DNA of 64,000 nt from Actinomadura sp. NBRC 104412 (GCF_030269515.1 NZ_BSTM01000008.1:220988-284987); one strand, 5' to 3'; positions 1 to 8,779 are shown, numbered from the stretch's first letter. The notes: generated from the letters alone by a model not told the origin. Numbers and translations are program-made.

Positions 1-1
1 C

Positions 2-439
2 ACCCGCGACATCATCCTCAGCACCACCGGCTGGGACATCAACCCGCGCGTTCTCGGGCAGGTGCCCAAGGACGTCAAGGTCGGCGCGCTCAACGGCTTC
101 ACCTGGGTCACCGACGCCCACTACATGGTCGTCCCGAAGGGCATCTCCGGCGAGAAGCTGCACGTGCTGACGGACATGATGAAGTTCGCGCTCACACCCC
201 AGCAGCAGGCCATCACCTACGACAAGGGGTACTTCTACCCAGGGCCGGCCGTGAACGGCGTCACGCTCGGCATGGCTCCGCCGGAAAGCCGGAAGGTCCT
301 CCAGGAGTTCGGGCGTCCCGAGTACGAGAGCCTCATCGCCGACAACCCCAAGGCGCCGCCGCTGGACGCCAAGGCGATGGTCGCCGCGTTCGACAAGTGG
401 GACCGTGAGATCGGCGGCCAGAAGGTGAAGAAGTCGTGA
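2..439 (+). CDS. ABC transporter solute-binding protein, C-terminal part (cut by window edge)
   Basis: The reading frame is open from the first bases and ends at TGA 437-439, so the N-terminus and any lipobox lie outside the window. About 145 codons are visible. The segment around VVPKGISGEK, a helical stretch and a closing run of charged residues (ending KVKKS) look like the C-terminal lobe of extracytoplasmic binding proteins of the polyamine/Fe/CUT1-like type. The stop overlaps the GTG of the ATPase gene by 4 nt, so the two are translationally coupled. The downstream sugar-acid enzymes suggest that the ligand is a sugar acid or uronide. That is inference, because this family also binds polyamines and iron. 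Confidence 0.8.
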   Translation, partial: TRDIILSTTGWDINPRVLGQVPKDVKVGALNGFTWVTDAHYMVVPKGISGEKLHVLTDMMKFALTPQQQAITYDKGYFYPGPAVNGVTLGMAPPESRKVLQEFGRPEYESLIADNPKAPPLDAKAMVAAFDKWDREIGGQKVKKS

Positions 440-1542
440 CGGTCGCCATCGAGGAGAACCGGGTGCGGTTCTCGGAGTTGCGGATGGAGGGGGTGACGCG
501 GCGGTTCGGGCCGGCGGTGGCGCTGGACCGGATCGATCTGCGGATCAAGGGCGGCGAGTTCCTGGCGCTGCTCGGCCCCTCCGGGTGCGGCAAGTCCACC
601 GCGTTGAACTGCCTGGCCGGGTTGCTGCCGCTGTCGGCGGGGGAGATCTGGCTGGACGAGGAGCGCATCGACGGGCTGCCGCCGGAACGCCGCGAGTTCG
701 GGATGGTGTTCCAGAACTACGCGCTGTTCCCCCACCTGTCCGTCCGCAAGAACGTGGCGTTCGGGCTCGCGGTGCGCCGGATGGGCAAGGCCGAGACCGC
801 CCGGCGCGTGGACGACGCCCTGCGGCTGGTGGAGCTGACCGAGCACGCGCACAAGCTGCCCGGTCAGCTGTCCGGCGGGCAGCAGCAGCGGGTCGCGATC
901 GCCCGTGCGGTGGTGCTGCGGCCGCGGCTGGTGCTGATGGACGAGCCGCTGTCGAACCTCGACGCCAAGCTGCGCGTCCAGATGCGCACCGAGATCCGGC
1001 GGATGCATCAGGACCTCGGGCTCACCACCGTGTACGTGACGCACGACCAGGAGGAGGCCCTCGCCCTCGCCGACCGGGTGGTGGTGCTGCGGGACGGGCG
1101 CATCGAGCAGTCCGGCACGCCCGAGGAGGTGTACACCTACCCGTCCAGCACCTACATCGCCGGGTTCATGGGGTACCGGAACCTGCTGGAGATGCCCGTG
1201 GTGTCGAAGGACGGCGGGCGGGTGACGATCGCCGACCGCGAGCTGCGGCTCACCGGCGTCCCCCAGGAGAAGATCACCGGGGCGCACGCGGTCGCGGCCG
1301 TGCGCCCGGAGGACTTCCGTCTCGCGGACGGGACGTCCGAGAAGCGGAACCTGCTGACGGTGCGGGTGGAGGTGTCGGAGTTCCACGGCCGGGAGGTGGC
1401 GGCGGAGGGCGTCACCGGGGACGGGCACGTCGTCCACTTCCGGCTGCCCGAACGGGTCGCGCCCGGCTCGCGGGTGGAGCTGACGGTGCCGGAGGAGCGG
1501 GTGCTGGTCTTCGGTGAGTCCCCCGGGCCGGAGGAGGACTGA
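436..1542 (+). CDS. ABC transporter ATP-binding protein (PotA/MalK-like)
   Basis: This 368-residue importer ATPase has Walker A GPSGCGKST near residue 47, the Q-loop FQNYALFPH near 92, signature LSGGQQQR and Walker B LVLMDEP followed by SNLDAKLR. A C-terminal TOBE-like regulatory region follows from about residue 240. The length and the TOBE region fit the polyamine/Fe/maltose importer class. The GTG start overlaps the stop of the binding protein, and the gene's own stop overlaps the ATG of the first permease. It would energise uptake by the two permeases that follow. Substrate is not readable from the ATPase. Confidence 0.93.
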   Translation: MTVAIEENRVRFSELRMEGVTRRFGPAVALDRIDLRIKGGEFLALLGPSGCGKSTALNCLAGLLPLSAGEIWLDEERIDGLPPERREFGMVFQNYALFPHLSVRKNVAFGLAVRRMGKAETARRVDDALRLVELTEHAHKLPGQLSGGQQQRVAIARAVVLRPRLVLMDEPLSNLDAKLRVQMRTEIRRMHQDLGLTTVYVTHDQEEALALADRVVVLRDGRIEQSGTPEEVYTYPSSTYIAGFMGYRNLLEMPVVSKDGGRVTIADRELRLTGVPQEKITGAHAVAAVRPEDFRLADGTSEKRNLLTVRVEVSEFHGREVAAEGVTGDGHVVHFRLPERVAPGSRVELTVPEERVLVFGESPGPEED

Positions 1543-2498
1543 TGGCCGTCGAGGCGCCCCCCGCACGCCCACCGGGGAAACGCGGGAAGCACGGGAAGCC
1601 GCCGCCCGAGCGGGTGCGCGGCGGGCTGCGGCACCGGCTGGCGGAGCGGGGCGTGGACCGGGTCCTGCTCCTGCTGGTCCCGGCCGTGCTCGTGGTGGGC
1701 GTGCTGTTCCTCTACCCGATGATGTACGGGGTGGGGCTGTCCGTGCAGCCCAAGAGCGGCGGCGGGATGTTCGCCAACTATCAGGCGTTCTTCAGCGACG
1801 CCTACCAGCGCGGCACGATCACCAAGACGCTGCGGCTGGCGCTGCCCGCCGCGCTGTTCAACGTGGCGGTGTCGGTGCCGATCGCCTACCGCCTGCGCGG
1901 ACGGTTCCGCGGGCGGCGGCTGCTCACGGCGGTGCTGGTGCTGCCGGTGACGCTGGGCACGGTGCTGGTGGCGGACGGCATCCTGCGCTACCTGGGCCCG
2001 CGCGGCTGGCTGAACCGGCTGCTGCTGGACATCGGGCTGATCGACCAGCCGATCCGGCTGATCTACAACTACTGGGGCGTTCTGCTGTCGCTGGTCATCA
2101 CCGGGTTCCCGTTCGCGTTCCTGCTGGTGCTGGCCTACCTGTCGGGCATCGACCCGAACCTGGAGCGGGCCGCGGCGACGCTGGGCGCCGGTCCCTGGCA
2201 GCGGATGCGGCGGGTCACGCTGCCGCTGCTGGCGCCGGGCCTGGCCACCACGTTCGTGCTGGCGTTCGTGCTGGCGTTCTCGGTGTTCCCGTCCGCGAAC
2301 CTGGTCGGCGAGCCCGCTGGGGAGACCCGGGTGATGGCGATCGCGGCGTACCAGGCGGCGTTCGAGAAGTACGACTACTCGATGGCCTCCACCATCGCCG
2401 TCCTGATGGGGGTGTTCGAGCTGCTGGTCATCTCGTTCACGCTGCTGCTGCGCGGACGGCTGTACGCGGGCCCCGCGATGGGAGGGAAGGGATCATGA
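1542..2498 (+). CDS. ABC transporter permease, first subunit (PotB-like)
   Basis: The 318-residue membrane protein has a basic, Pro-rich cytoplasmic N-terminus of about 40 residues and then several hydrophobic segments. The first of these is LLLLVPAVLVVGVLFLYPMM. Near the C-terminal half, the EAA-type coupling loop reads RAAATLGAGPWQRMRRVTLP, which contacts the ATPase in this family. The ATG shares one base with the upstream stop, and the end overlaps the second permease by 4 nt. Together they form the heterodimeric channel of the importer. Family assignment is firm and the substrate is unknown. Confidence 0.92.
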   Translation: MAVEAPPARPPGKRGKHGKPPPERVRGGLRHRLAERGVDRVLLLLVPAVLVVGVLFLYPMMYGVGLSVQPKSGGGMFANYQAFFSDAYQRGTITKTLRLALPAALFNVAVSVPIAYRLRGRFRGRRLLTAVLVLPVTLGTVLVADGILRYLGPRGWLNRLLLDIGLIDQPIRLIYNYWGVLLSLVITGFPFAFLLVLAYLSGIDPNLERAAATLGAGPWQRMRRVTLPLLAPGLATTFVLAFVLAFSVFPSANLVGEPAGETRVMAIAAYQAAFEKYDYSMASTIAVLMGVFELLVISFTLLLRGRLYAGPAMGGKGS

Positions 2499-3358
2499 CG
2501 GCCGTTCCCGTCCCGTCGACGTTCCGGCGGCTGCCGCGCCGCGGCCTGACCGGCTGGATCGTGTGGGGCTGCGTCGCGTTCTTCCTCGTCAACCTGTTGG
2601 CGCTGATCCTGTCGGTGGTGGTGAACTCCTTCGGGACGGCCTGGTTCACCGGCTGGCTGCCGCAGGGCTTCACCACCGCCTGGTACTCCGACGCCTGGAG
2701 CGAGTTCGCGCTGGGCGAGGTGCTCCAGGTGACGTTGAGCGTGACGCTGGCGGTGGTGGCGCTGTCCCTGCTGCTGGGCGTGCCCGCCGCGTACGCGCTG
2801 GCCCGCCGCGACTTCCCCGGCAAGCGGCTGGTGATGCTGCTCCTGCTGCTGCCGGTCGTGCTGCCGCCGATCACCTACGGCATCCCGCTGGCGACGGTCC
2901 TCTACAAAGTGCACCTGGCCGGGACGATGACCGGTGTGGTCGCGGCCAACCTGGTCCCGGCGCTGCCGTTCGTGGTGCTGGTGATGACCCCGTTCGTGGA
3001 GCAGATCGACGCGAACGTGGAGTCGGCGGCGCGCATGTGCGGCGCCAAGACACGCCAGGTCTTCTCCAGGGTGCTGGTGCCGCTGCTGCTGCCGGGCATC
3101 CTGGCCGCGGGGATCCTGGTGCTGGTGCGGACGGTGGCGATGTTCGAGCTGACCTTCCTGGTCGCCGACGCCGACAGCCAGACGCTGATCGTGGCGCTGT
3201 ACAGCGCGGCGTTCACCCCCGGCATCCGGGCCGCCCAGGCCATCGACGCGATGGCCGTGATCTACATGTCGCTGTCGGCGCTGCTGCTGGTCATCGCGCT
3301 GATGTTCGTCAATCCCACGCAGATCGTCGCACAGGTCAGGGAGCAGACACGTGAGTGA
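2495..3358 (+). CDS. ABC transporter permease, second subunit (PotC-like)
   Basis: This is a 287-residue polytopic permease. The start is ATG 2495, which forms an ATGA overlap with the previous stop. A longer open frame extends upstream but is only out-of-frame sequence of the first permease. A hydrophobic segment (GWIVWGCVAFFLVNLLALIL) opens the protein, and the EAA loop ESAARMCGAKTRQVFSRVLV lies around residues 175-195. It pairs with the preceding permease. The last 8 nt overlap the start of the SDR gene, tying transport to catabolism in one transcript. Confidence 0.92.
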   Translation: MTAVPVPSTFRRLPRRGLTGWIVWGCVAFFLVNLLALILSVVVNSFGTAWFTGWLPQGFTTAWYSDAWSEFALGEVLQVTLSVTLAVVALSLLLGVPAAYALARRDFPGKRLVMLLLLLPVVLPPITYGIPLATVLYKVHLAGTMTGVVAANLVPALPFVVLVMTPFVEQIDANVESAARMCGAKTRQVFSRVLVPLLLPGILAAGILVLVRTVAMFELTFLVADADSQTLIVALYSAAFTPGIRAAQAIDAMAVIYMSLSALLLVIALMFVNPTQIVAQVREQTRE

Positions 3359-4115
3359 TGCGCGGTTCGACTTCTCCGGCGAGCGGGTGGTGGTGACCGG
3401 GGCGGCCGGGCTGATCGGGCGGGCGCTGGTGGTCCGGTTCGCCGAGGCCGGGGCCACGGTGCTCGCCGTGGATCGGGACGCCGACGGGCTGAAGGTGTTC
3501 GCCGACCGGCGGTTCCCCGGTCCGGGGAGCGTCGCCACCCTGACCGCCGACCTGGCCGAGGAGGAGTCGGCCGAGCGGGTCTTCGCGTGGGTGGACGCGG
3601 CGGGCGGCCTGGACGTCCTGGTCAACAACGCCGCCCTCACCGAGTACCGGACCCCGTTCATCGACCTCGACACCGCGACCTGGGACGCGGTGATGGGCGC
3701 CAACCTGCGTTCGGCGTACCTGCTGTCGGTGCGCGCGGTGCGCCGCTGGCGGGACGGGGGACGCGGCGGGGTGGTCATCAACATGTCCTCGCCGGGCGGG
3801 GCGCGCGCCCACGAGGACCAGAGCGCCTATGACGTCACCAAGGCCGGCCTGGAGGCGCTGGCGCGGGCGATCGCCGTGGAGCTCGGCGGCCTCGGCATCC
3901 GTGCCAACTGCATCGCCCCGGCCAGCGTGGTCGGGGACGTCCGTCCCACGACCGACATCCCCTCGGGCCGCACCACCTCGCCCGACCAGGTGGCGGACGC
4001 GGCGCTGTTCCTCGCGTCCGGTGCCGCGTCCCAGATCAACGGCCATGTCGTGCGCGTGGACGGCGGCCTGCACGCGCGGCTGCGTACCGACCCGTCCCAG
4101 GAGCAGCAGAGATGA
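3351..4115 (+). CDS. Short-chain dehydrogenase/reductase in sugar-acid operon
   Basis: A classical SDR of 254 residues. The Rossmann motif TGAAGLIG is near residue 16, NNAA (LVNNAAL) is near 93, the catalytic Ser is in NMSSPGG and the YxxxK pair is in YDVTK near residue 163. It ends in the usual VDGG signature. The family oxidises or reduces secondary alcohols with NAD(P). Placed between a transporter and two acid-sugar dehydratases, it probably oxidises an incoming sugar or sugar acid. The GTG start lies inside the permease gene. Exact substrate cannot be read, and a uronate dehydrogenase is not supported because those belong to the extended SDR class. Confidence 0.88.
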   Translation: MSDARFDFSGERVVVTGAAGLIGRALVVRFAEAGATVLAVDRDADGLKVFADRRFPGPGSVATLTADLAEEESAERVFAWVDAAGGLDVLVNNAALTEYRTPFIDLDTATWDAVMGANLRSAYLLSVRAVRRWRDGGRGGVVINMSSPGGARAHEDQSAYDVTKAGLEALARAIAVELGGLGIRANCIAPASVVGDVRPTTDIPSGRTTSPDQVADAALFLASGAASQINGHVVRVDGGLHARLRTDPSQEQQR

Positions 4116-4154
4116 GCGGCAGCGGTCCAGGGGAGCGCCCAGGAGGGAGACGGC

Positions 4155-5057
4155 GTGAAGCTTGAGGGTGTCCTGTTCTTCCCGGTGACCCCGTTCGGGA
4201 GCGACGGCGGGGTCGCGGCGGACGTGCTGGCCGAGCATGTGCGGCGGGGCATGGCACACGGTCCCGGCGGGGTGTTCGTCGCGTGCGGCACGGGTGAGTT
4301 CCCGTCCCTGTCGGAGGACGAGCACGAGCTGGCGGTCCGTACCGCCGTGGGCGAGGTGGCCGGGCGGGTTCCGGTGATCGCCGGGGCGGGCGGCCCGCTG
4401 GGCGCGGCGGTGCGGCAGGCGGCGCGGGCGGCGGCGGCCGGGGCGGACGGCCTTCTGCTGATGCCGCCCTACCTGGCGCAGGGCCCCGCGAACGGGCTGC
4501 ACGCCTACGTGACCCGGATCGCCGAGGCCGCCGGGATCCCCTTGATCCTCTACCAGCGGGGCGGGGTCGCGCTGGACCCGGCGGAGGCCGTCGCGCTCGC
4601 CCGTATCCCCGGCGTGGTGGGGCTGAAGGACGGCGGCGGCGACATCGACCGGATGGCGCGGATCGTGAACGCCGTCCGCCGCGAGGTCGGGCCGGACTTC
4701 ACCTTCTTCAACGGGCTGCCGACCGCGGAGCTGACCGCCCCCGCGTACCGGGGGATCGGCGTGGACCTGTACTCCTCGGCCGCGTTCTGCTTCGTCCCCG
4801 AGGTGGCGACGGCGTTCCGCGCCGCGCTGGACGAGGGCGACGACGCGGGCGTGCGACGCCTGATCAGCCGGTTCTACGCGCCGCTGGTGGAGCTGCGCGC
4901 CACGGTGCCCGGCTACGCGGTGTCGCTGGTCAAGGCGGCGGTGCGCATGGAGGGACTGGACGTGGGTTCCGTCCGGCCGCCGCTCACCGACCCCGGGCCC
5001 GACCACCTGCGGGAGCTGGCCGACATCGTCAAGGCCGGGCGCGGCGCCCTCCCATGA
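4155..5057 (+). CDS. kdgD: 5-dehydro-4-deoxyglucarate dehydratase (DapA/KdgD family)
   Basis: A 300-residue TIM-barrel aldolase of the dihydrodipicolinate synthase superfamily. Characteristic stretches are FFPVTPFGSDG at the N-terminus, ACGTGEFPSLS, LLMPPYLAQG, the catalytic Tyr in ILYQRGG and the Schiff-base Lys in GLKDGGGD, then FFNGLPTAELTAP. This pattern is typical of KdgD, which converts 5-dehydro-4-deoxy-D-glucarate to 2-oxoglutarate semialdehyde with loss of water and CO2. The GTG start is set by an AGGAGGG ribosome site just upstream. The end overlaps the next ATG by 4 nt. This gene gives the operon its sugar-diacid assignment. Confidence 0.9.
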   Translation: MKLEGVLFFPVTPFGSDGGVAADVLAEHVRRGMAHGPGGVFVACGTGEFPSLSEDEHELAVRTAVGEVAGRVPVIAGAGGPLGAAVRQAARAAAAGADGLLLMPPYLAQGPANGLHAYVTRIAEAAGIPLILYQRGGVALDPAEAVALARIPGVVGLKDGGGDIDRMARIVNAVRREVGPDFTFFNGLPTAELTAPAYRGIGVDLYSSAAFCFVPEVATAFRAALDEGDDAGVRRLISRFYAPLVELRATVPGYAVSLVKAAVRMEGLDVGSVRPPLTDPGPDHLRELADIVKAGRGALP

Positions 5058-6145
5058 CGATCACGAAGGTGAAGAGCACGCTGCATCGCGTGCCGATGAC
5101 GCGGCCGTGGAGCCCGGAGATGACGCACATCCACGTCATCGTGACCGAACTGACCACCGCCGACGGGCGCACCGGTACGGGCTTCTCCTGGACACCGTGG
5201 GTCGGGGGAGCGGCGGTGCACGCGCTGCTGGAGTCCGACATCCGCGCGCTGGCGACGGGGCTGCCCGCGCATCCCGAGGTGGTGTTCGACCATCTGTGGT
5301 GGCGGCTGCACGAGGCGGGCCGGGGCGGCCTGGTCACCATCGCGCTCGCCGCCGTCGACCTGGCGCTGTGGGACCTGCGCGCCGCCGGCACCGGACTCGT
5401 GGACCTGCTCGGGCGGCGCCGCGACTCCGTCACGGTGTACGGCAGCGGCGTCAACCGGCACTACACCCTCAAGGAACTGGTCGCGCAGGCCGAACGGTGG
5501 AAGGCGCGCGGCCTGACCGCCGCGAAGATCAAGGTGGGGCTGGACGACCTGGCGGAGGACGTGGAACGGGTCGCGGCCGTCCGCGAGACGCTCGGCCCCG
5601 ACGCCCTGCTGATGGTGGACGCCAACCAGCTCTGGGACCTGCCGCGCGCCATCCGCGCCGCCGAGGCGTTACGCCCGTACGACCCGTACTGGATCGAGGA
5701 GCCGCTTCCATCCGCCGACGTGCACGCCTACGCCCGGTTGCGGGCGAGCGTGGACGTGCCGATCGCGCTGGGCGAGAACACCTACACCACCTACGAGTTC
5801 CGTGACCTGCTCGCGGCGGGGGCGTGCGACATCGTCCAGCCGAACGTGGTGCGGGTCGGCGGGATCACCCCGTTCCTGAGGATCGCCGAGCTGGCCCGCG
5901 CCCATGACGTCCCCGCGTTCCCGCACCTGCTGCCCGACATCTCCGGGCAGCTCGCCTGCTGCCTGCCGATGCCGCCGATGGTGGAGGACGTGGAGGACGC
6001 CTCGTTCGCCGACCTGGGCCTGCTCGCCGAGCCGTACCCGGTCCGCATCGACGGCGGCGTGCTGCGCCCCGGGGACCACGGCGGGCACGGGATCCGGTTC
6101 GACCCGGCCGCGCTCGCCCGGACGAGGGTCAGGACGAGGGGCTAG
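5054..6145 (+). CDS. Enolase-superfamily acid-sugar dehydratase (mandelate racemase/MLE type)
   Basis: This 363-residue protein has the enolase-superfamily layout. An N-terminal capping domain runs to about residue 125, then a barrel carries the KxK motif in AAKIKVG and metal ligands in DANQLWD, EEPL and GENTY. A His is in FPHLLPDISGQL. The KxK and late His pattern fits the mandelate racemase subgroup, which includes many acid-sugar dehydratases. Coupled to KdgD, it is likely the dehydratase that makes 5-dehydro-4-deoxyglucarate from a hexarate or a related acid. Whether the substrate is glucarate, galactarate or another acid is open. The stop TAG abuts the convergent decarboxylase gene. Confidence 0.88.
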   Translation: MTITKVKSTLHRVPMTRPWSPEMTHIHVIVTELTTADGRTGTGFSWTPWVGGAAVHALLESDIRALATGLPAHPEVVFDHLWWRLHEAGRGGLVTIALAAVDLALWDLRAAGTGLVDLLGRRRDSVTVYGSGVNRHYTLKELVAQAERWKARGLTAAKIKVGLDDLAEDVERVAAVRETLGPDALLMVDANQLWDLPRAIRAAEALRPYDPYWIEEPLPSADVHAYARLRASVDVPIALGENTYTTYEFRDLLAAGACDIVQPNVVRVGGITPFLRIAELARAHDVPAFPHLLPDISGQLACCLPMPPMVEDVEDASFADLGLLAEPYPVRIDGGVLRPGDHGGHGIRFDPAALARTRVRTRG

Positions 6146-7108
6146 TCAGGCGGGCCGTTCCAGGGCCAGTTCCCGCTCGAACCATTCGATGGTGGAGCGC
6201 AGGCCGGTCTCGACCGTCACCTCGGGCTCCCAGCCCAGCGACTCCCGCGCCAGCGTGGTGTCGGGACGGCGCACGCCCGGGTCGTCCACCGGGCGCTCCA
6301 CGAAGCGGATCGTCGAGCGCGACCCGGTCAGCTCGATGACGAGCCTGGCCAGGTCGAGCATCGAGGTCTCGTACGGGCTGCCGATGTTCATCGGCCCGGG
6401 ATGACCGGACAGCGCGAACTCCAGGATGCCGCGCACGGTGTCGTCCACGAAGCAGATCGAGCGGGTCTGCGAGCCGTCGCCGGTCACGGTCAGCGGCTCC
6501 CCGCGCAGCGCCTGCCGCAGGAACGTCGGGATCGCCCGGCCGTCGTCGGGCCGCATCCGCGGGCCGTAGCTGTTGAAGATCCGCACGATGCCGGCGTCCA
6601 GCCCGCGGGAGTGCCGGAACGCCGAGGTCAGCGCCTCGGCGAACCGCTTGGCCTCGTCGTACACGCTGCGCGGCCCCACCGGGTTGACGTTCCCCCAGTA
6701 CGACTCGCGCTGCGGGTGTTCCAGCGGGTCCCCGTACACCTCCGAGGTGGACGCCAGGACGAACCGGGCGTCCTCGCGCTCGGCCAGGTCGAGCGCGACG
6801 CGGGTGCCCTGGCTGCCGACCTCCAGCGTCTGGACGGGCCAGCGCAGGTAGTCGGCGGGCGAGGCGGCCGAGGCGAGATGGAAGACGTACCCGAGCGGTC
6901 CCTCCACGGCCAGCGGGCGGGTGAGGTCGCGCCGCAGGAAGACGAAGTCCTCACGCGGCAGCAGGCGCGCGATGGTACGGGTGGACCCGGTCAGCAGGTT
7001 ATCCAGGCACACCACCGATATGCCGCGGTCCAGCAGCCTCTCGCACAGATGCGAACCGAGGAATCCCGCGCCCCCCGCCACGACCGCGCGCGGATACCGC
7101 TCCGTCAT
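6146..7108 (-). CDS. NAD-dependent UDP-glucuronate decarboxylase-like epimerase (UDP-xylose synthase family)
   Basis: An extended SDR of 320 residues. It has GGAGFLGSHL for NAD, HLASAASPADY, ASTSEVYGDPLEHPQ, the catalytic YDEAK, RIFNSYGPRMRPDDGR and TRSICFVDD. These blocks match the UDP-glucuronic acid decarboxylase (UXS) group closely, better than ADP-heptose epimerase (HldD). It would make UDP-xylose in the cytosol. The start at ATG 7108 is chosen for its AAGGAGGG ribosome site. An upstream in-frame start would lie deeper inside the preceding gene. It is the last gene of the heptose operon, and its 5' end overlaps the preceding gene by 110 nt. Confidence 0.85.
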   Translation of the reverse strand: MTERYPRAVVAGGAGFLGSHLCERLLDRGISVVCLDNLLTGSTRTIARLLPREDFVFLRRDLTRPLAVEGPLGYVFHLASAASPADYLRWPVQTLEVGSQGTRVALDLAEREDARFVLASTSEVYGDPLEHPQRESYWGNVNPVGPRSVYDEAKRFAEALTSAFRHSRGLDAGIVRIFNSYGPRMRPDDGRAIPTFLRQALRGEPLTVTGDGSQTRSICFVDDTVRGILEFALSGHPGPMNIGSPYETSMLDLARLVIELTGSRSTIRFVERPVDDPGVRRPDTTLARESLGWEPEVTVETGLRSTIEWFERELALERPA

Positions 7109-8090
7109 GCCGTGCTCCCTCCTTGATGTTGGGGCGTTCCAGGACCCGCGTCGCCGCCTCGACGACACGGTCCACGGAGATCTCCAGCAGGCCCGGGTCG
7201 GGCCGCCCGCCGCGCGGGTCGCCGCGGTGCCCCGTCCACAGCACCGTGTGCTGGGTGCGCTCGGGCGGCGGGCCCCACAGCTCGGGCGGGGTCGGGCCGA
7301 ACAGCAGCACCGACGGGGTGCCGTACGCGGTGGCCAGATGCGCGGTGCCGGTGTCGCCGCAGATCACCAGCCGGGCCCGCGCGATGAGGATGGCCAGTTC
7401 GAGCGGCCCGGTGCGGCCGGACAGCTCCGCCTCGGGGCCGAGCCCGCCCAGCATCGCGACGCGCCGCGCCAGTGCGGTCTCGCCCCGGGAGCCGGTGATC
7501 ACGACCCGTTCGCCGCGGGCGCGCAGGGCCTCCGCGACGGCGCCGTACCGTTCGGCGGGCCACTGCCGGGCCGGGTACCCCGCGCCCGGGTGGATCACGA
7601 TCGCGCCGGGCGCCGCCGACCCCAGCGGGGGACGGGGCAGGTCCAGCTCGCCCGGGTCGGTGTCGAAGCCGTGCGCCTCGACCAGCCGGCACCACCGCGC
7701 CACCTCGTGCTCGGCGCAGTGCCAGGCCGGGCCGTCGCAGCCGTCCACGTCGCCGTTGGCGAAGGCGATGAGCTGGCCGGGACGCAGCGAGCGCAGCAGC
7801 CGGTGGCTCTGCGGCCCGCACCCGTGCAGGTTGACGGCCAGGTCGACCGGCCCGTCCGGGGGCGGCAGCGGGGCCAGCCCGGACGCGGGGAACACGTCGT
7901 CCACGGCCCCGCTGAGCAGGGCGATCGGCGCGACCCTGCGCGGCGCGGCCAGGGTCAGCCGCCAGCCGGGCAGGCCGCGGCGCAGCCCCCGCAGCGCGGG
8001 CAGCGCGGTCAGCAGGTCGCCCAGGCCCAGCGCGCGCAGGACGAGCGCGCGGGGCGGCCGTTCGGCGCCGCCCGTCCCCGTCACGGCCAT
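6999..8090 (-). CDS. GT9-family ADP-heptose glycosyltransferase (heptosyltransferase-like), copy 1
   Basis: A 363-residue glycosyltransferase with the GT9 marks: an N-terminal LVLRALGLGDLLTALPAL segment, IVIHPGAGYPARQWP in the middle, and the sugar-nucleotide site CGDTGTAHLATAYGTPSVLLFGPTPP. It transfers heptose from an ADP-heptose donor in known relatives. Start ATG 8090 overlaps the SDR stop by 10 nt and has a GGAG site. A GTG at 8111 is the alternative. The expected family end is near residue 325, but the frame stays open about 35 residues further, inside the next gene. A second GT9 gene lies at 13108. Confidence 0.87.
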   Translation of the reverse strand: MAVTGTGGAERPPRALVLRALGLGDLLTALPALRGLRRGLPGWRLTLAAPRRVAPIALLSGAVDDVFPASGLAPLPPPDGPVDLAVNLHGCGPQSHRLLRSLRPGQLIAFANGDVDGCDGPAWHCAEHEVARWCRLVEAHGFDTDPGELDLPRPPLGSAAPGAIVIHPGAGYPARQWPAERYGAVAEALRARGERVVITGSRGETALARRVAMLGGLGPEAELSGRTGPLELAILIARARLVICGDTGTAHLATAYGTPSVLLFGPTPPELWGPPPERTQHTVLWTGHRGDPRGGRPDPGLLEISVDRVVEAATRVLERPNIKEGARHDGAVSARGRGGGRGIPRFASVREAAGPRHIGGVPG

Positions 8091-8779
8091 GACGGCTCCG
8101 TCGACGGGCACACCACCAGCTCGCGCACCTCGCAGCCGGGCGGCTGCGACAGCGCGAACGCCACGGCCGCCGCCACGTCCGACGGCTTGTTGAGCCGGGC
8201 GTCCGGGCCGGGCCTGTACTGCTCGTCGCGGCCGTCGAAGAACGCGGTGTCCATGCCGCCGGGGACCAGCGTCGTGACGCCGATGTGCCCGGCCAGTTCG
8301 GCGGCCAGCGCGCGGCTGAACCCGACCACGCCGAACTTGGACGCGCAGTACGCGGTCGCGTCGCTCAGCGCCCTCAGCCCCAGCGTGGACGCGCAGGTGA
8401 CGATGCGGCCGTTCGGCGCGTGCTCCAGGTAGGGAAGGGCGGCCCGCACGACCGCGGCGGTGCCGAGCAGGTTGACCTGCACGACCCGGTCCCAGTCCTC
8501 GGCCGGGACGTCGCCCAGCCGGCCGCAGGAGTCGATCCCGGCGGCGGTGACCACCGCGTCCAGGCCGCCCGCCTCCCGGGCCAGGCCGTGCACGGCCCGC
8601 TCGGCGGTCTGCCGGTCGGCCAGGTCGGCCTGCATGTGCGGGATGTCGCCGTTGTGGGTGCCGTCCTCGTTCTTGGGCGGATGCCGGTCGACGATCAGCG
8701 GCGTGCCGCCGTCGTCGGCGACCCGCCGGGCGATGGCCGCGCCCAAGCCGGAGGCACCCCCGGTGATGAGCACCTTCAT
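8081..8779 (-). CDS. SDR-family oxidoreductase in heptose operon
   Basis: A 232-residue classical SDR. TGGASGLG binds the cofactor near residue 6, and the catalytic residues are in CASTLGL and YCASK (YxxxK). The C-terminus has the usual LVPGG segment before MDTAFFDG. The ATG at 8779 has a strong AAGGAGG site and overlaps the hldE stop (ATGA). In this position it could reduce or epimerise the nucleotide-activated heptose or another sugar of the product. No HldD-type epimerase is present, so this SDR is a candidate sugar-modifying enzyme. That role is inference. Confidence 0.85.
   Translation of the reverse strand: MKVLITGGASGLGAAIARRVADDGGTPLIVDRHPPKNEDGTHNGDIPHMQADLADRQTAERAVHGLAREAGGLDAVVTAAGIDSCGRLGDVPAEDWDRVVQVNLLGTAAVVRAALPYLEHAPNGRIVTCASTLGLRALSDATAYCASKFGVVGFSRALAAELAGHIGVTTLVPGGMDTAFFDGRDEQYRPGPDARLNKPSDVAAAVAFALSQPPGCEVRELVVCPSTEPSWP

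Noticed and set aside
6146..7108. HldD (ADP-heptose 6-epimerase) for the NAD-epimerase
   Set aside because: Motifs ASTSEVYGDPLEHPQ and RIFNSYGPRMRPDDGR match UDP-glucuronate decarboxylase instead. HldD has different conserved blocks and no such signature.
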